Below, piece after piece: positions 1 through 7,299 of a stretch of 20,269 bases of DNA. The translations under genes and the position numbers were made by a program. Every line of letters starts with the position of its first letter. The stretch's first letter is position 1. Location: contig CAKPHY010000021.1 of NCBI GenBank assembly GCA_934162285.1, forward strand, positions 1 through 20,269. The letters run 5' to 3'. Origin of the DNA: an uncultured Bacilli bacterium (GTDB taxonomy: Bacteria > Bacillota_I > Bacilli_A > RF39 > UBA660). Below the pieces are notes generated by a model. The model had not been told where the DNA came from, did not search any database, and saw only the letters and a program-made list of their open reading frames with translations.

Positions 1-22
1 AAGCTAGAGACGGGGAAAGTAT

Positions 23-57
23 AAAAAAACTCACACACTAGTATTTAAGTGTGCGAG
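23..57 (-). terminator. rho-independent terminator of the tRNA-Cys/tRNA-Gly unit
   Basis: Read on the minus strand, CTCGCACAC (57-49) pairs with GTGTGTGAG (38-30) over 9 bp with one G-U pair and an 11-nt loop. It is followed by seven T residues (29-23). The G-U pair forms only in minus-strand RNA, which supports termination of the tRNA transcript rather than of anything on the plus strand. Confidence 0.85.
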
Positions 58-69
58 TATTAACCTCAA

Positions 70-144
70 TGGAGCAAGTGAGCAGAATCGAACTGCCGTC
101 TCAGCCTTGGCAAGGCCGCATACTAACCGCTGTACTACACCTGC
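70..144 (-). tRNA. tRNA-Gly (anticodon GCC)
   Basis: The minus strand folds into a full cloverleaf. The acceptor GCAGGTG pairs with CACTTGC with one G-U pair. The anticodon stem CGGCC/GGCTG closes the loop TTGCCAA, giving anticodon GCC. The T arm contains TTCGATT. The discriminator is T and the CCA end is encoded (72-70). It lies 58 nt downstream of tRNA-Cys, with no promoter visible between them, so the two are probably cotranscribed and ended by the hairpin at 23-57. Confidence 0.95.
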
Positions 145-202
145 GTACAAATAATATTATAACACACTTTTTTAAAAAGGGAATACCTAAATTTAAAAAA
201 GT

Positions 203-276
203 TGGAGGAGCCAGTCGGATTTGAACCAACGATCAGGGAGTTGCAGTCCCACGCCTTACCACTTGGCTATGGCTCC
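203..276 (-). tRNA. tRNA-Cys (anticodon GCA)
   Basis: The minus strand gives acceptor GGAGCCA/TGGCTCC, a D arm with AAGTGGTAA, the anticodon loop CTGCAAC (anticodon GCA), T stem GTTGG/CCGAC with loop TTCAAAT, and an encoded CCA. The top pair of the anticodon stem is T27-T43, a mismatch, leaving four Watson-Crick pairs. The rest of the fold is normal, so I call it functional. It is the promoter-proximal member of the tRNA-Cys/tRNA-Gly unit. Confidence 0.93.
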
Positions 277-290
277 ATCACACAATATAG

Positions 291-319
291 ATTATAGCAA
301 ATAGTTTTTAGTATTGCAA
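291..319 (-). promoter_or_regulatory. sigma-A promoter of the tRNA-Cys/tRNA-Gly unit
   Basis: On the minus strand TTGCAA (319-314) and TATAAT (296-291) are separated by exactly 17 nt. The -10 box ends 14 nt before the tRNA-Cys 5' end. This is the strongest vegetative promoter in the window, as expected for stable RNA. It is divergent from the ATPase promoter at 375-383. Confidence 0.85.
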
Positions 320-374
320 GTAAAAACAATAAAAAAATGAAAAAGATGAAAGTTTAATCATTTATATTAATATA

Positions 375-383
375 TGATATAAT
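375..383 (+). promoter_or_regulatory. extended -10 promoter of the P-type ATPase gene
   Basis: TGATATAAT is a perfect extended -10 box (TGnTATAAT). No good -35 lies 16-18 nt upstream. Transcription starting about 7 nt after the box would begin at roughly 390, giving a leader of about 10 nt. The region 277-399 contains this promoter, the divergent tRNA promoter and nothing else I can identify. Confidence 0.7.
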
Positions 384-389
384 ATCTTT

Positions 390-395
390 GGTGAT
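390..395 (+). promoter_or_regulatory. shifted Shine-Dalgarno GGTGAT deciding the ATPase start
   Basis: GGTGAT is complementary to ATCACC at the 5' side of the usual anti-SD region in 16S rRNA (known 3' end GATCACCTCC). It lies 4 nt before ATG 400, the distance expected for this shifted pairing. It supports ATG 400 over the in-frame TTG 388 and GTG 391, which overlap the predicted transcription start. Confidence 0.6.
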
Positions 396-399
396 TCAG

Positions 400-2565
400 A
401 TGAAGAATAAAATATATAATAAAAGTGTTTTTAAAATTATTTGTGAGCACTTTTTTACTCTTTTTAATGCATTAAATATTATTCTTGCTATTTTAGTTAT
501 TTATTTTGACTCCTTAAAAAATGTATTATTTATGGGCGTAGTTATTTGTAATACTTTAATTGGTATTATGCAAGAATTATATGCACGTAATATTTTAAAA
601 AAATTGACTGTTTTAGCTAAAAGGCGATTTAATTTAGCTAATAATACTACTAAAGATATTGATGAAATTGTTAAACATGATTGCTTAAAGGTTGAAATAG
701 GCGATCAAATAGTATTTGAAGGTATTTTAAAAGAAGGCAATGTTGTCGTTGATGAATCTTTTATAACTGGTGAATCAGATTATATAACTAAAAACGTCGG
801 AGATAAATTACTATCTGGTTCTTTTGTTGTTTCGGGTAGTGGTATTTTAGAAGTAATGGTAGTCGGTAAAGATAATTTTATCTATAAGATTATGACTGAA
901 GGTAAAAAAATAAAAAAAGTTGATTCTGAAATTGTTAAATCTTTGAAAAAAATTATAAAAGTTATTTCTATTATTATTGTTCCTTTATCAATTTTAATTT
1001 TTTACAAGCAATATTATATATTACATTCTCCAGTAAATAGAGCTGTAATAAATACTGTTGCTTCAATACTTGGAATGATTCCTGAAGGTTTAATTTTACT
1101 TACTAGTACTGTTGCCGCTTTATCAATCATAAAATTAAATAAATATAACGTTTTAATTCAAAATTTATACGCTACTGAATTATTAGCACGTACCGAAATA
1201 ATTTGTTTTGACAAAACGGGAACTTTAACTACGGGTGAAATAAAATTAGAAAAATTTATTGCCAAAAGTTCCGAAGCCGAGGAAATTTTAAATACAATTG
1301 TAAGTGTTAGTAAAGACAATAATAAAACAATGCTTGCACTTAAAACTAAATTCAAAGGTAAATCTATAAAATATGATAAATTTATCCCGTTTGATTCTAA
1401 AAAGAAATGTAGCGAAATTATAATTGCTAATAAGAAATATCGTTTAGGAGCCCCAACAATTAGTAATTATGAAGTTTCTGAATATCAAAATAATTATCGA
1501 GTTTTAACGCTTGAAGAAGGCACTAATCTTTTAGCAATACTTGTTTTTTCTGACGAATTACGTCAAAACATAAAAAATGTTATTGCTGAATACCAAAAAG
1601 AAAATATTAAAATTACAATTATTTCTGGCGACGATATTAATACTATTACCAATATTGCTCGTATCAGTGGTATTAATGATATTCGAGGGGTTGACGTGTC
1701 TAAAGAAAAAGATATTGATTATAGCAAATTAGTTAGTAAATATAACATTTTTGGCCGTGTTAAACCTGAAGAAAAACGTTTAATAGTTGCTGAACTAAAA
1801 AAATTAGGAATTACAACTTATGTTGGTGATGGTGTAAATGACGTTTTGGCTTTAAAAGAAGCTAATACCTCAATAACTTTTTTAAATGCTTCAACAGCGG
1901 CTAAAAGTGTTGCTGAAGTTATTCTTTTGGATTCCAATTTTGAAGTATTACCTAAAGTTATTCATGAAGGAAGAAAAATTACAGGTAACATCGAAAGAAG
2001 TGCTAGTTTATTCTTATCAAAAACTATATATGCTATGCTTTTAACAATTTTATTTTTATTTGTTAAAGAATCTTATCCTTTTATACCAATTCAAATATCT
2101 CTTATAGGAGCAACAACTATAGGAATTCCTGGATTTATTCTTGCTTTAGAAGCTTCTAACGATGAAGTTACTAAAAATTTCTTAAAAAAGATATTTAAAA
2201 ATGCTTTACCAGCTGGTTTAACAGTTGCGGTAAATATAATTTTGCTTTTAATAATAAATAAGTTTTTTAAATTTTCTAATTTAACATTTACAACACTTTC
2301 TTTACTATTAACAGAAACTGTAGGTTTCTTAAATTTAGCTAAAATATCAATACCTTTTACCAAGGTAAGAAAAATATTATTTATTAGTTTAGTATTATTA
2401 TTTTTAGTCCAATTTATATTTTTAAATTCCTTTTATGGCTTAGAAATATTAGATCTTAAAAATACTATAATTGTTATTATTTTAATGATTATTTCTGTAT
2501 TTATTTTTAAATTAATGAATAAAATGATTGAAAAATTGTTTAAATATAGTAAAATAGTAGCTTGA
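400..2565 (+). CDS. P-type cation-translocating ATPase, CtpE-like
   Basis: A membrane ATPase of 721 aa. Seen: the actuator-domain motif TGES near residue 125, the phosphorylation motif DKTGTLT with Asp271, the hinge GDGVND near residue 474, and M4 residues GMIPEGL. Hydrophobic segments lie near the N-terminus (two), before and at M4 (two), and in a block of about six at the C-terminal end. There is no N-terminal CxxC metal-binding domain, which argues against a copper or zinc exporter. The nucleotide-binding domain is small and contains LGAP in place of the usual KGA motif. The PEGL-type M4 and LGAP resemble the CtpE group, in which a mycobacterial member imports Ca2+, so the substrate here is inference. 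At 721 aa it is shorter than typical members of about 800. Start ATG 400 is chosen over TTG 388, which lies inside the predicted promoter/start region. The next gene begins 12 nt after the stop. Confidence 0.9.
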   Translation: MKNKIYNKSVFKIICEHFFTLFNALNIILAILVIYFDSLKNVLFMGVVICNTLIGIMQELYARNILKKLTVLAKRRFNLANNTTKDIDEIVKHDCLKVEIGDQIVFEGILKEGNVVVDESFITGESDYITKNVGDKLLSGSFVVSGSGILEVMVVGKDNFIYKIMTEGKKIKKVDSEIVKSLKKIIKVISIIIVPLSILIFYKQYYILHSPVNRAVINTVASILGMIPEGLILLTSTVAALSIIKLNKYNVLIQNLYATELLARTEIICFDKTGTLTTGEIKLEKFIAKSSEAEEILNTIVSVSKDNNKTMLALKTKFKGKSIKYDKFIPFDSKKKCSEIIIANKKYRLGAPTISNYEVSEYQNNYRVLTLEEGTNLLAILVFSDELRQNIKNVIAEYQKENIKITIISGDDINTITNIARISGINDIRGVDVSKEKDIDYSKLVSKYNIFGRVKPEEKRLIVAELKKLGITTYVGDGVNDVLALKEANTSITFLNASTAAKSVAEVILLDSNFEVLPKVIHEGRKITGNIERSASLFLSKTIYAMLLTILFLFVKESYPFIPIQISLIGATTIGIPGFILALEASNDEVTKNFLKKIFKNALPAGLTVAVNIILLLIINKFFKFSNLTFTTLSLLLTETVGFLNLAKISIPFTKVRKILFISLVLLFLVQFIFLNSFYGLEILDLKNTIIVIILMIISVFIFKLMNKMIEKLFKYSKIVA

Positions 2566-2577
2566 TAGAGGTGTTAT

Positions 2578-3066
2578 ATGAATGATTTTTTAAACGAGCG
2601 TAAAAAGAATATAAAAGAATTAGTTCATTTAAATGTAGAAATTGAATATTTAAATGATCGCATAAACGACTTAACAAGACTTAAAAATGAAGTTAATAAT
2701 AGAAAGCTGGTGCAATCTAATTTAGCTAATTCTAATTTAGTTTTTTTACTTGGAACCGGATATGAGTATGATATTATTCCAGTCGACTATTATTATGCTT
2801 ATGATTTTGGAACAATTTTACCAATAGAAAGAAAAGAAGTTGAATGGGACTATGTAAATGTATCTGCCATTTTTAATACTTTTAATAAAGGTGAAATGGA
2901 TCCTATTTTAGCAAAAAGAAAAAGTATGATGGTTGATGCTTTAATACAAGAAGTTGTTAGAACTCATAGTTTTGATGATTGGGCATCTTTAAAAGAACAT
3001 TTAAAAATTGTGTCTGAAACTATTAGAAATGAATTTTCAGATACTAATAAATCACTAAAAAAGTAG
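2578..3066 (+). CDS. unrecognised protein with N-terminal coiled coil
   Basis: I do not recognise this 162-aa protein. Residues about 5-45 are charged and heptad-like (repeated Leu/Ile/Val with Glu, Asn, Arg and Lys), fitting a coiled coil. The middle (about 50-85) is hydrophobic and aromatic, with LLGTGYEYD and a tyrosine-rich patch, but is not long enough for a clear membrane span. The C-terminal half is soluble and helical in character. There are no cysteines and no signal peptide. ATG 2578 has AGAGGTG at 2568-2574 as ribosome site. It starts 12 nt after the ATPase stop and ends in a terminator, so the two form a likely operon. A role as a partner of the ATPase is only a guess from position. 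Codon use matches its neighbours, so the reading frame looks real. Confidence 0.8.
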   Translation: MNDFLNERKKNIKELVHLNVEIEYLNDRINDLTRLKNEVNNRKLVQSNLANSNLVFLLGTGYEYDIIPVDYYYAYDFGTILPIERKEVEWDYVNVSAIFNTFNKGEMDPILAKRKSMMVDALIQEVVRTHSFDDWASLKEHLKIVSETIRNEFSDTNKSLKK

Positions 3067-3086
3067 CAAAAATTTGCTATTTTTTT
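3064..3086 (+). terminator. rho-independent terminator embedding the stop codon of the 2578 gene
   Basis: TAGCAA (3064-3069) pairs with TTGCTA (3074-3079) around a 4-nt loop, followed by seven T (3080-3086). The first three bases of the stem are the TAG stop. The end of the T-tract is also the start of the dinB -35 box. Confidence 0.8.
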
Positions 3087-3113
3087 GTTAGAAACATTTG
3101 TTTGTGTTATAAT
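3085..3113 (+). promoter_or_regulatory. dinB promoter overlapping the upstream terminator
   Basis: TTGTTA (3085-3090) and TATAAT (3108-3113) are 17 nt apart, and TG at 3105-3106 makes an extended -10. The predicted start near 3120 leaves a leader of about 10 nt. No LexA/SOS box is evident around it. Confidence 0.8.
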
Positions 3114-3119
3114 ATTTTT

Positions 3120-3125
3120 GGTGAT
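3120..3125 (+). promoter_or_regulatory. shifted Shine-Dalgarno GGTGAT of dinB
   Basis: GGTGAT followed by C can pair with GATCACC near the 16S 3' end. It lies 4 nt before ATG 3130, the same arrangement as at 390-395, and coincides with the predicted mRNA 5' end. It fixes the dinB start and excludes upstream in-frame starts located in the promoter. Confidence 0.6.
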
Positions 3126-3129
3126 CAAG

Positions 3130-4308
3130 ATGGAAAGAATAATAATGCATATTGATGTTAATAACGCTTTTTTATCTTGGAGTGCAATCGATCTTTTAAA
3201 TAATGGTAGTAAATATGATATTCGTGATAGTTATGCTGTAATTGGTGGTGATCCTAAAGCTCGCAAAGGAATTGTTTTAGCAAAATCCACACCGGCTAAG
3301 AAAAGGGGAGTTAAAACAGCAGAAACGCTTTTTTCAGCAAAAAAGAAATGTCCAGCTTTAAGAGTATATCCACCTAATTTTAATTTTTATCATAAAATGA
3401 GTGAAGCAATGTTTGATATTTTAGTAAATTATACTTCAGATATTGAAATTGCTAGTATAGATGAATGCTATCTTGATTATGGTAAGATCAAAAAAATAAA
3501 TGGTGATGAAGTAGCGTTTGCTTATAAAATTCAAAAAGAAATTTATGAAAAACTTGGATTTACAGTAAATGTTGGAGTTGCTAATAATAAGTTGTGTGCC
3601 AAAATGGCTTCAGATTTTTCTAAACCTTTTAAAGTTCATACTTGTTTTGATTATGAAATTAAAGAAAAAATGTTTCCTTTACCAATTGGTGATCTGTTTG
3701 GAGTAGGTAAAAGAACTGAGGCCACTTTAAAAGAAATGGGAATTAATACTATTGGAGATCTTGCTCTTTTTCCTTTGGATGAGCTTCAAAAAAAGTTTAA
3801 AAATCAAGCTTTACATTTAAAAACTATTGCCAATGGTGTTGATCTTTCTCCTGTTGTGAGTGAGAAAGCTGATCCTAAATGTATTAGTACAACTAATACT
3901 TTATCTAATGATGCCAAGAAAATATCAGAAGTTTTAGAAATTTTAAAAAGCCAAGCTGAAAGTATTGGCCTTGAATTAAGAAAAAAGAATAAATACGCTT
4001 ATGTAGTTGCTGCTATAGTTAAAAATAAAGACTTTGTGAGTTCGTCTAAACAACTGAAGCTTAATAATCCTACCAACATTTCTGATGAAATATATAATTT
4101 GGCTGTAAATTTGATAAAAGAAGTGTGGGATCCTAATGGCATTAGACTAGTTGGTATTCGTGTTTCTTCGCTTGTTAGTAATTATTATTATCAACCTAAT
4201 ATGTTTGAAAATAAATTTAAAAACGAAGAAAATTTAAAGCTAGAGAAAACAATTGATGCAATCAAAGAAAAATATGGCATAAATAAAATAAGCAAAGGTA
4301 TAAAGTAA
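3130..4308 (+). CDS. dinB: DNA polymerase IV, Y-family translesion polymerase
   Basis: A 392-aa error-prone polymerase that copies past damaged bases. Seen: the N-terminal palm start HIDVNNAFLSWSA with metal-binding Asp9, then SIDECYLD with Asp111 and Glu112, the second catalytic pair. A helix-hairpin-helix stretch follows (FGVGKRTEATLKEMGI), and the little-finger domain occupies roughly 235-350. Near the C-terminus QPNMF is a plausible beta-clamp binding motif of the QLxLF type. The C-terminal region, with its final KYG, is closer to the Firmicute UvrX/YqjW branch than to E. coli DinB, by eye. A reading frame open from 3085 would add 15 residues, but those codons cover the promoter, and ATG 3130 matches the family N-terminus. 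It is monocistronic or reads into tex, since I see no terminator after it. Confidence 0.93.
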   Translation: MERIIMHIDVNNAFLSWSAIDLLNNGSKYDIRDSYAVIGGDPKARKGIVLAKSTPAKKRGVKTAETLFSAKKKCPALRVYPPNFNFYHKMSEAMFDILVNYTSDIEIASIDECYLDYGKIKKINGDEVAFAYKIQKEIYEKLGFTVNVGVANNKLCAKMASDFSKPFKVHTCFDYEIKEKMFPLPIGDLFGVGKRTEATLKEMGINTIGDLALFPLDELQKKFKNQALHLKTIANGVDLSPVVSEKADPKCISTTNTLSNDAKKISEVLEILKSQAESIGLELRKKNKYAYVVAAIVKNKDFVSSSKQLKLNNPTNISDEIYNLAVNLIKEVWDPNGIRLVGIRVSSLVSNYYYQPNMFENKFKNEENLKLEKTIDAIKEKYGINKISKGIK

Positions 4309-4314
4309 AAAGTA

Positions 4315-4323
4315 TGTTATAAT
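4315..4323 (+). promoter_or_regulatory. extended -10 promoter of tex
   Basis: TGTTATAAT is a perfect extended -10 box. The stretch 17 nt upstream (4295-4300) is not a recognisable -35. The predicted start near 4330 gives a leader of about 14 nt containing GGAGGA. The promoter begins 7 nt after the dinB stop. Confidence 0.7.
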
Positions 4324-4343
4324 TAAATAAAAGTGGAGGATTT

Positions 4344-6503
4344 ATGAATACAGAATTAATTAAAGAAATAAGCAACGAATTAAATGTTAAAACTTCGCAA
4401 ATAGAAGCAACATTAGAATTATTAAGTGAAGGAGCAACAATTCCGTTTATTGCCCGTTATCGTAAAGAAAAAACTGGTGCTTTAAATGAGGAACAAATTA
4501 AAAAAATTGAAGAATCATACACTTATCAAATAAATTTGTTAAAAAGAAAAGAAGATGTTATTCGTTTAATTGATGAAAAGGGCTTGATGAATGATGCTTT
4601 AAAAGAAAGTATTATGAATGCTTCTAAATTAGTTGAAGTAGAGGATTTATATCGTCCTTATAAAGAAAAGAAAAAAACAAAAGCAACTGATGCTATTAAT
4701 AATGGTTTGGAGCCATTAGCTAAAATGATTATGGCTTTTCCAACAAGTGGTTCTTATGAACGTTTAACTCAAAAATTCTTAAATGATAAAGTTAAAACAA
4801 TAGATGATGCTTTAACAGGGGCTAAATATATAATAGCTGAATATATAAGTGATAATGCTTATTATCGTAAATATATTAGAAATTTTATTTATCATAATGG
4901 TTTAATTAAAACTAAAAAGAAGAAAAATGATTTAGATCAAGAAAAAATCTATGAAATGTACTATGATTATGAAGAACCAATAAAATATGTAAAACCTCAT
5001 CGTATTTTAGCAATTAATCGTGGGGAAAAAGAAGATGTGTTAAGTGTTAATCTTGTTATTGATAATGACAAAATAATGGAGTATTTAAATTCTAAAATAA
5101 TTAAAAATAAAGATTCTTTTGTAAGTGAATTAGTAGATGAAGCTATTAAAGATAGCTATAAACGTTTAATTTTTCCATCAATTGAAAGGGAAATACGTAG
5201 TGATTTAACAGAAAAAGCTGATATAAGTGCTATTAATAATTTTGCTAGTAATTTAGAACACTTACTTTTAACACCACCCCTAAAAGAACGAGTAGTGTTA
5301 GCTTTTGATCCGGGTTATGTAAATGGTTGTAAGATTGCTGTTATTGATAAAACTGGCAAATATTTAGATTCAACAGTTGTAAAACCTTTCTTAAATGGTA
5401 ATAGTGAAGAAAGAATTGCTGAAAGTAAAAAAATACTCATTGATTTAATAAAAAAATACGATGTTTCTATTATTGCAATCGGGAATGGAACGGCTTCTCG
5501 TGAATCTGAAAAGTTATGTGCTTCGATGATTAAAGAATATAATTTAGATTGTAAATATGTGATAGTTTCGGAAGCTGGAGCTTCAATATATAGTGCATCT
5601 CCAATCGCAATTGAAGAATTTCCAGATTTAGCCGTTGAAAAAAGAAGTGCTGTTTCGATCGGAAGAAGACTTCAAGATCCTTTAGCTGAACTTGTTAAAG
5701 TTCCTCCAGAAGGAATTGGTGTTGGTTTGTATCAACACGATGTAAGCGTTAAAAACTTAAGTGAAAGTTTAGACTTTGTTGTTTCTAAAGCTGTTAATAG
5801 TGTTGGAGTTAATATTAATACTGCATCTCCATCTTTGTTAAAATATGTTTCTGGAATTACTAAAAGAAATATCGATAAAATTCTTGAGTATCGTAATACT
5901 AATGGTAGAATTAATTCGCGTGAAGAAATTAAAAAGAAAAAATTACTAAGTGATAAAACTTATGAACAAGCAATTGGCTTTTTAAGAATAACGGAAGGAA
6001 CTAATGTTTTAGATGCAACAGCAATTCATCCAGAAAGTTATGATATTGCTTTAAAACTATTGCATGAGTTGAATTTTGATTTAAAAGATGTTGGAAGTGA
6101 AGCATTAATTACAAAGTTAAAAGAACTAGATTTAAATACTTATAAAGATAAATTAAATACTGATATTTATACTTTAGAAGATATTGTTGCATCTTTAATG
6201 AAACCTAATCGTGATCCTCGTGATAATATGCCTCAGCCTTTACTTAAAAGTGACGTTTTAGATATAAATGATCTTAAAGTCGGAATGCAACTAGAAGGAA
6301 CGGTTAGAAATGTTGTTGATTTTGGAGCATTCGTTGATATTGGTTTACATAATGATGGCTTGGTTCATATATCAAATATGACAGATAAATATATAAAACA
6401 TCCTAGTGAAATTTTAAGTGTTGGCGATATTGTTACTGTTTATGTAAAAGAAATTTTCTTAGATAAAAAGAAAGTAGCATTATCATTAAAAGAGGTAAAA
6501 TGA
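4344..6503 (+). CDS. tex: Tex family RNA-binding transcription accessory protein
   Basis: A full-length 719-aa Tex protein, a cytoplasmic nucleic-acid-binding factor associated with transcription and RNA turnover. Domains in order: an N-terminal helical Tex region with IPFIARYRKEKTG near residue 35; a YqgF/RNase H-like fold beginning at AFDPG (Asp322); helix-hairpin-helix repeats around 490-535 (NINTASPSLLKYVSGI); and a C-terminal S1 domain, about 650-716 (LEGTVRNVVDFGAFVDIG). All expected domains are present. Ribosome site GGAGGA at 4335-4340 lies 3 nt before the ATG. Its TGA overlaps the ATG of the PAP2 gene by 4 nt, so the two are translationally coupled, although their functions are not obviously related. 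Confidence 0.96.
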   Translation: MNTELIKEISNELNVKTSQIEATLELLSEGATIPFIARYRKEKTGALNEEQIKKIEESYTYQINLLKRKEDVIRLIDEKGLMNDALKESIMNASKLVEVEDLYRPYKEKKKTKATDAINNGLEPLAKMIMAFPTSGSYERLTQKFLNDKVKTIDDALTGAKYIIAEYISDNAYYRKYIRNFIYHNGLIKTKKKKNDLDQEKIYEMYYDYEEPIKYVKPHRILAINRGEKEDVLSVNLVIDNDKIMEYLNSKIIKNKDSFVSELVDEAIKDSYKRLIFPSIEREIRSDLTEKADISAINNFASNLEHLLLTPPLKERVVLAFDPGYVNGCKIAVIDKTGKYLDSTVVKPFLNGNSEERIAESKKILIDLIKKYDVSIIAIGNGTASRESEKLCASMIKEYNLDCKYVIVSEAGASIYSASPIAIEEFPDLAVEKRSAVSIGRRLQDPLAELVKVPPEGIGVGLYQHDVSVKNLSESLDFVVSKAVNSVGVNINTASPSLLKYVSGITKRNIDKILEYRNTNGRINSREEIKKKKLLSDKTYEQAIGFLRITEGTNVLDATAIHPESYDIALKLLHELNFDLKDVGSEALITKLKELDLNTYKDKLNTDIYTLEDIVASLMKPNRDPRDNMPQPLLKSDVLDINDLKVGMQLEGTVRNVVDFGAFVDIGLHNDGLVHISNMTDKYIKHPSEILSVGDIVTVYVKEIFLDKKKVALSLKEVK

Positions 6504-7111
6504 AAAAAAGAAATTTATTAATTTTGAGTTTTTTAATTATAATATTTTTATTAATTTTATACTTAGTTATTTTTAAAAATCAAAATGTAATTGATGAAAA
6601 AGTATATGAACTTATTTCTAAATTTTATAGTGCAAAAGCAACAACAATTTTTAAACTTTTTACCTTTTTAGGAAGTACAATAATGGTTGTATCAATCTGC
6701 TTAATTTCCATATTATTTCTAAGAAATTACTATAAAATCATTTGTTTAAATACTATTTCAATTGTTTTAATCAATCAATTATTAAAATTTATAGTAAGAA
6801 GAAATAGACCAATAGGTATTAATTTAATTGAAGAAACTGGTTTTAGTTTCCCATCAGGACATTCGATGGTAAGTATTGGTTTATATGGAACAATTATTTA
6901 TTTAATTTGCACGTCAAAATTAAAAAAATCGCTTAAAATTACTTTATCAATTATTATATCTTTTTTAATATTAATGATTGGTATTAGTAGAATTTATTTA
7001 GGCGTTCACTTTACAACTGATGTCTTAGGTGGTTTTATCTTAGGTATAATTTGTTTAATAATTCTTTTTGATACTTTAAAAATTAACACAAAATTAAAGA
7101 AAGAGATCTAA
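6500..7111 (+). CDS. PAP2-family membrane phosphatase
   Basis: A 203-aa integral membrane protein with about six hydrophobic segments. All three parts of the PAP2 acid-phosphatase signature are intact: K96 to R103-P104 (KFIVRRNRP), P118-S-G-H121, and S163-R164 to H170 and D174 (SRIYLGVHFTTD). The family removes phosphate from lipid phosphates at the outer membrane face. In Gram-positives, members include BcrC-type undecaprenyl pyrophosphatases and PgpB-type enzymes. The gene lies 188 nt upstream of uppS, whose product makes undecaprenyl pyrophosphate. That favours carrier recycling, but it is inference and a phosphatidylglycerophosphate phosphatase is possible. It is coupled to tex by a 4-nt ATGA overlap, with AGAGGT at 6491-6496 as ribosome site inside tex. 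Confidence 0.9.
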   Translation: MKKRNLLILSFLIIIFLLILYLVIFKNQNVIDEKVYELISKFYSAKATTIFKLFTFLGSTIMVVSICLISILFLRNYYKIICLNTISIVLINQLLKFIVRRNRPIGINLIEETGFSFPSGHSMVSIGLYGTIIYLICTSKLKKSLKITLSIIISFLILMIGISRIYLGVHFTTDVLGGFILGIICLIILFDTLKINTKLKKEI

Positions 7112-7124
7112 AAAATCTCTTTTT
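7100..7124 (+). terminator. terminator of the tex-PAP2 unit
   Basis: AAAGAGAT (7100-7107) pairs with ATCTCTTT (7115-7122), with the loop containing the TAA stop (7109-7111), and the T-tract continues to 7124. It is weak in GC, as are most terminators here. Confidence 0.7.
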
Positions 7125-7252
7125 ATTATAGGAATGCTAGTGATAATTAAATTTTGTTAATGCTTAGTTGAAATATCAAAATTATTTCTATTGTTATATA
7201 AAATAGACCAATAGTTATTAAGAAAGTAATTTCAAAATTATTTTAATTAAAA

Positions 7253-7281
7253 TTGTAAAAGCGATAAATTTGTAATATAAT
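7253..7281 (+). promoter_or_regulatory. sigma-A promoter of the uppS operon
   Basis: TTGTAA (7253-7258) and TATAAT (7276-7281) are separated by 17 nt. Predicted initiation near 7288 gives a leader of about 12 nt. The 127 nt between the preceding terminator and this promoter (7126-7252) hold no credible gene. They include an inverted pair CTATTG/CAATAG around 7188-7214 whose role I cannot tell. Confidence 0.8.
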
Positions 7282-7299
7282 GAAATAGGATGTGATTAT

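Noticed and set aside
388..399. Earlier TTG/GTG starts of the P-type ATPase
   Set aside because: They overlap the predicted transcription start and GGTGAT ribosome site; ATG 400 has the right spacing.
3085..3129. N-terminal extension of DinB in the same frame
   Set aside because: These codons contain the -35, extended -10 and ribosome site, and the family starts at HIDVNN shortly after ATG 3130.
7126..7252. Possible small RNA or riboswitch between the PAP2 gene and uppS
   Set aside because: There is only a weak inverted pair CTATTG/CAATAG, no T-tract or known aptamer consensus, and it lies upstream of the uppS promoter rather than in its leader.
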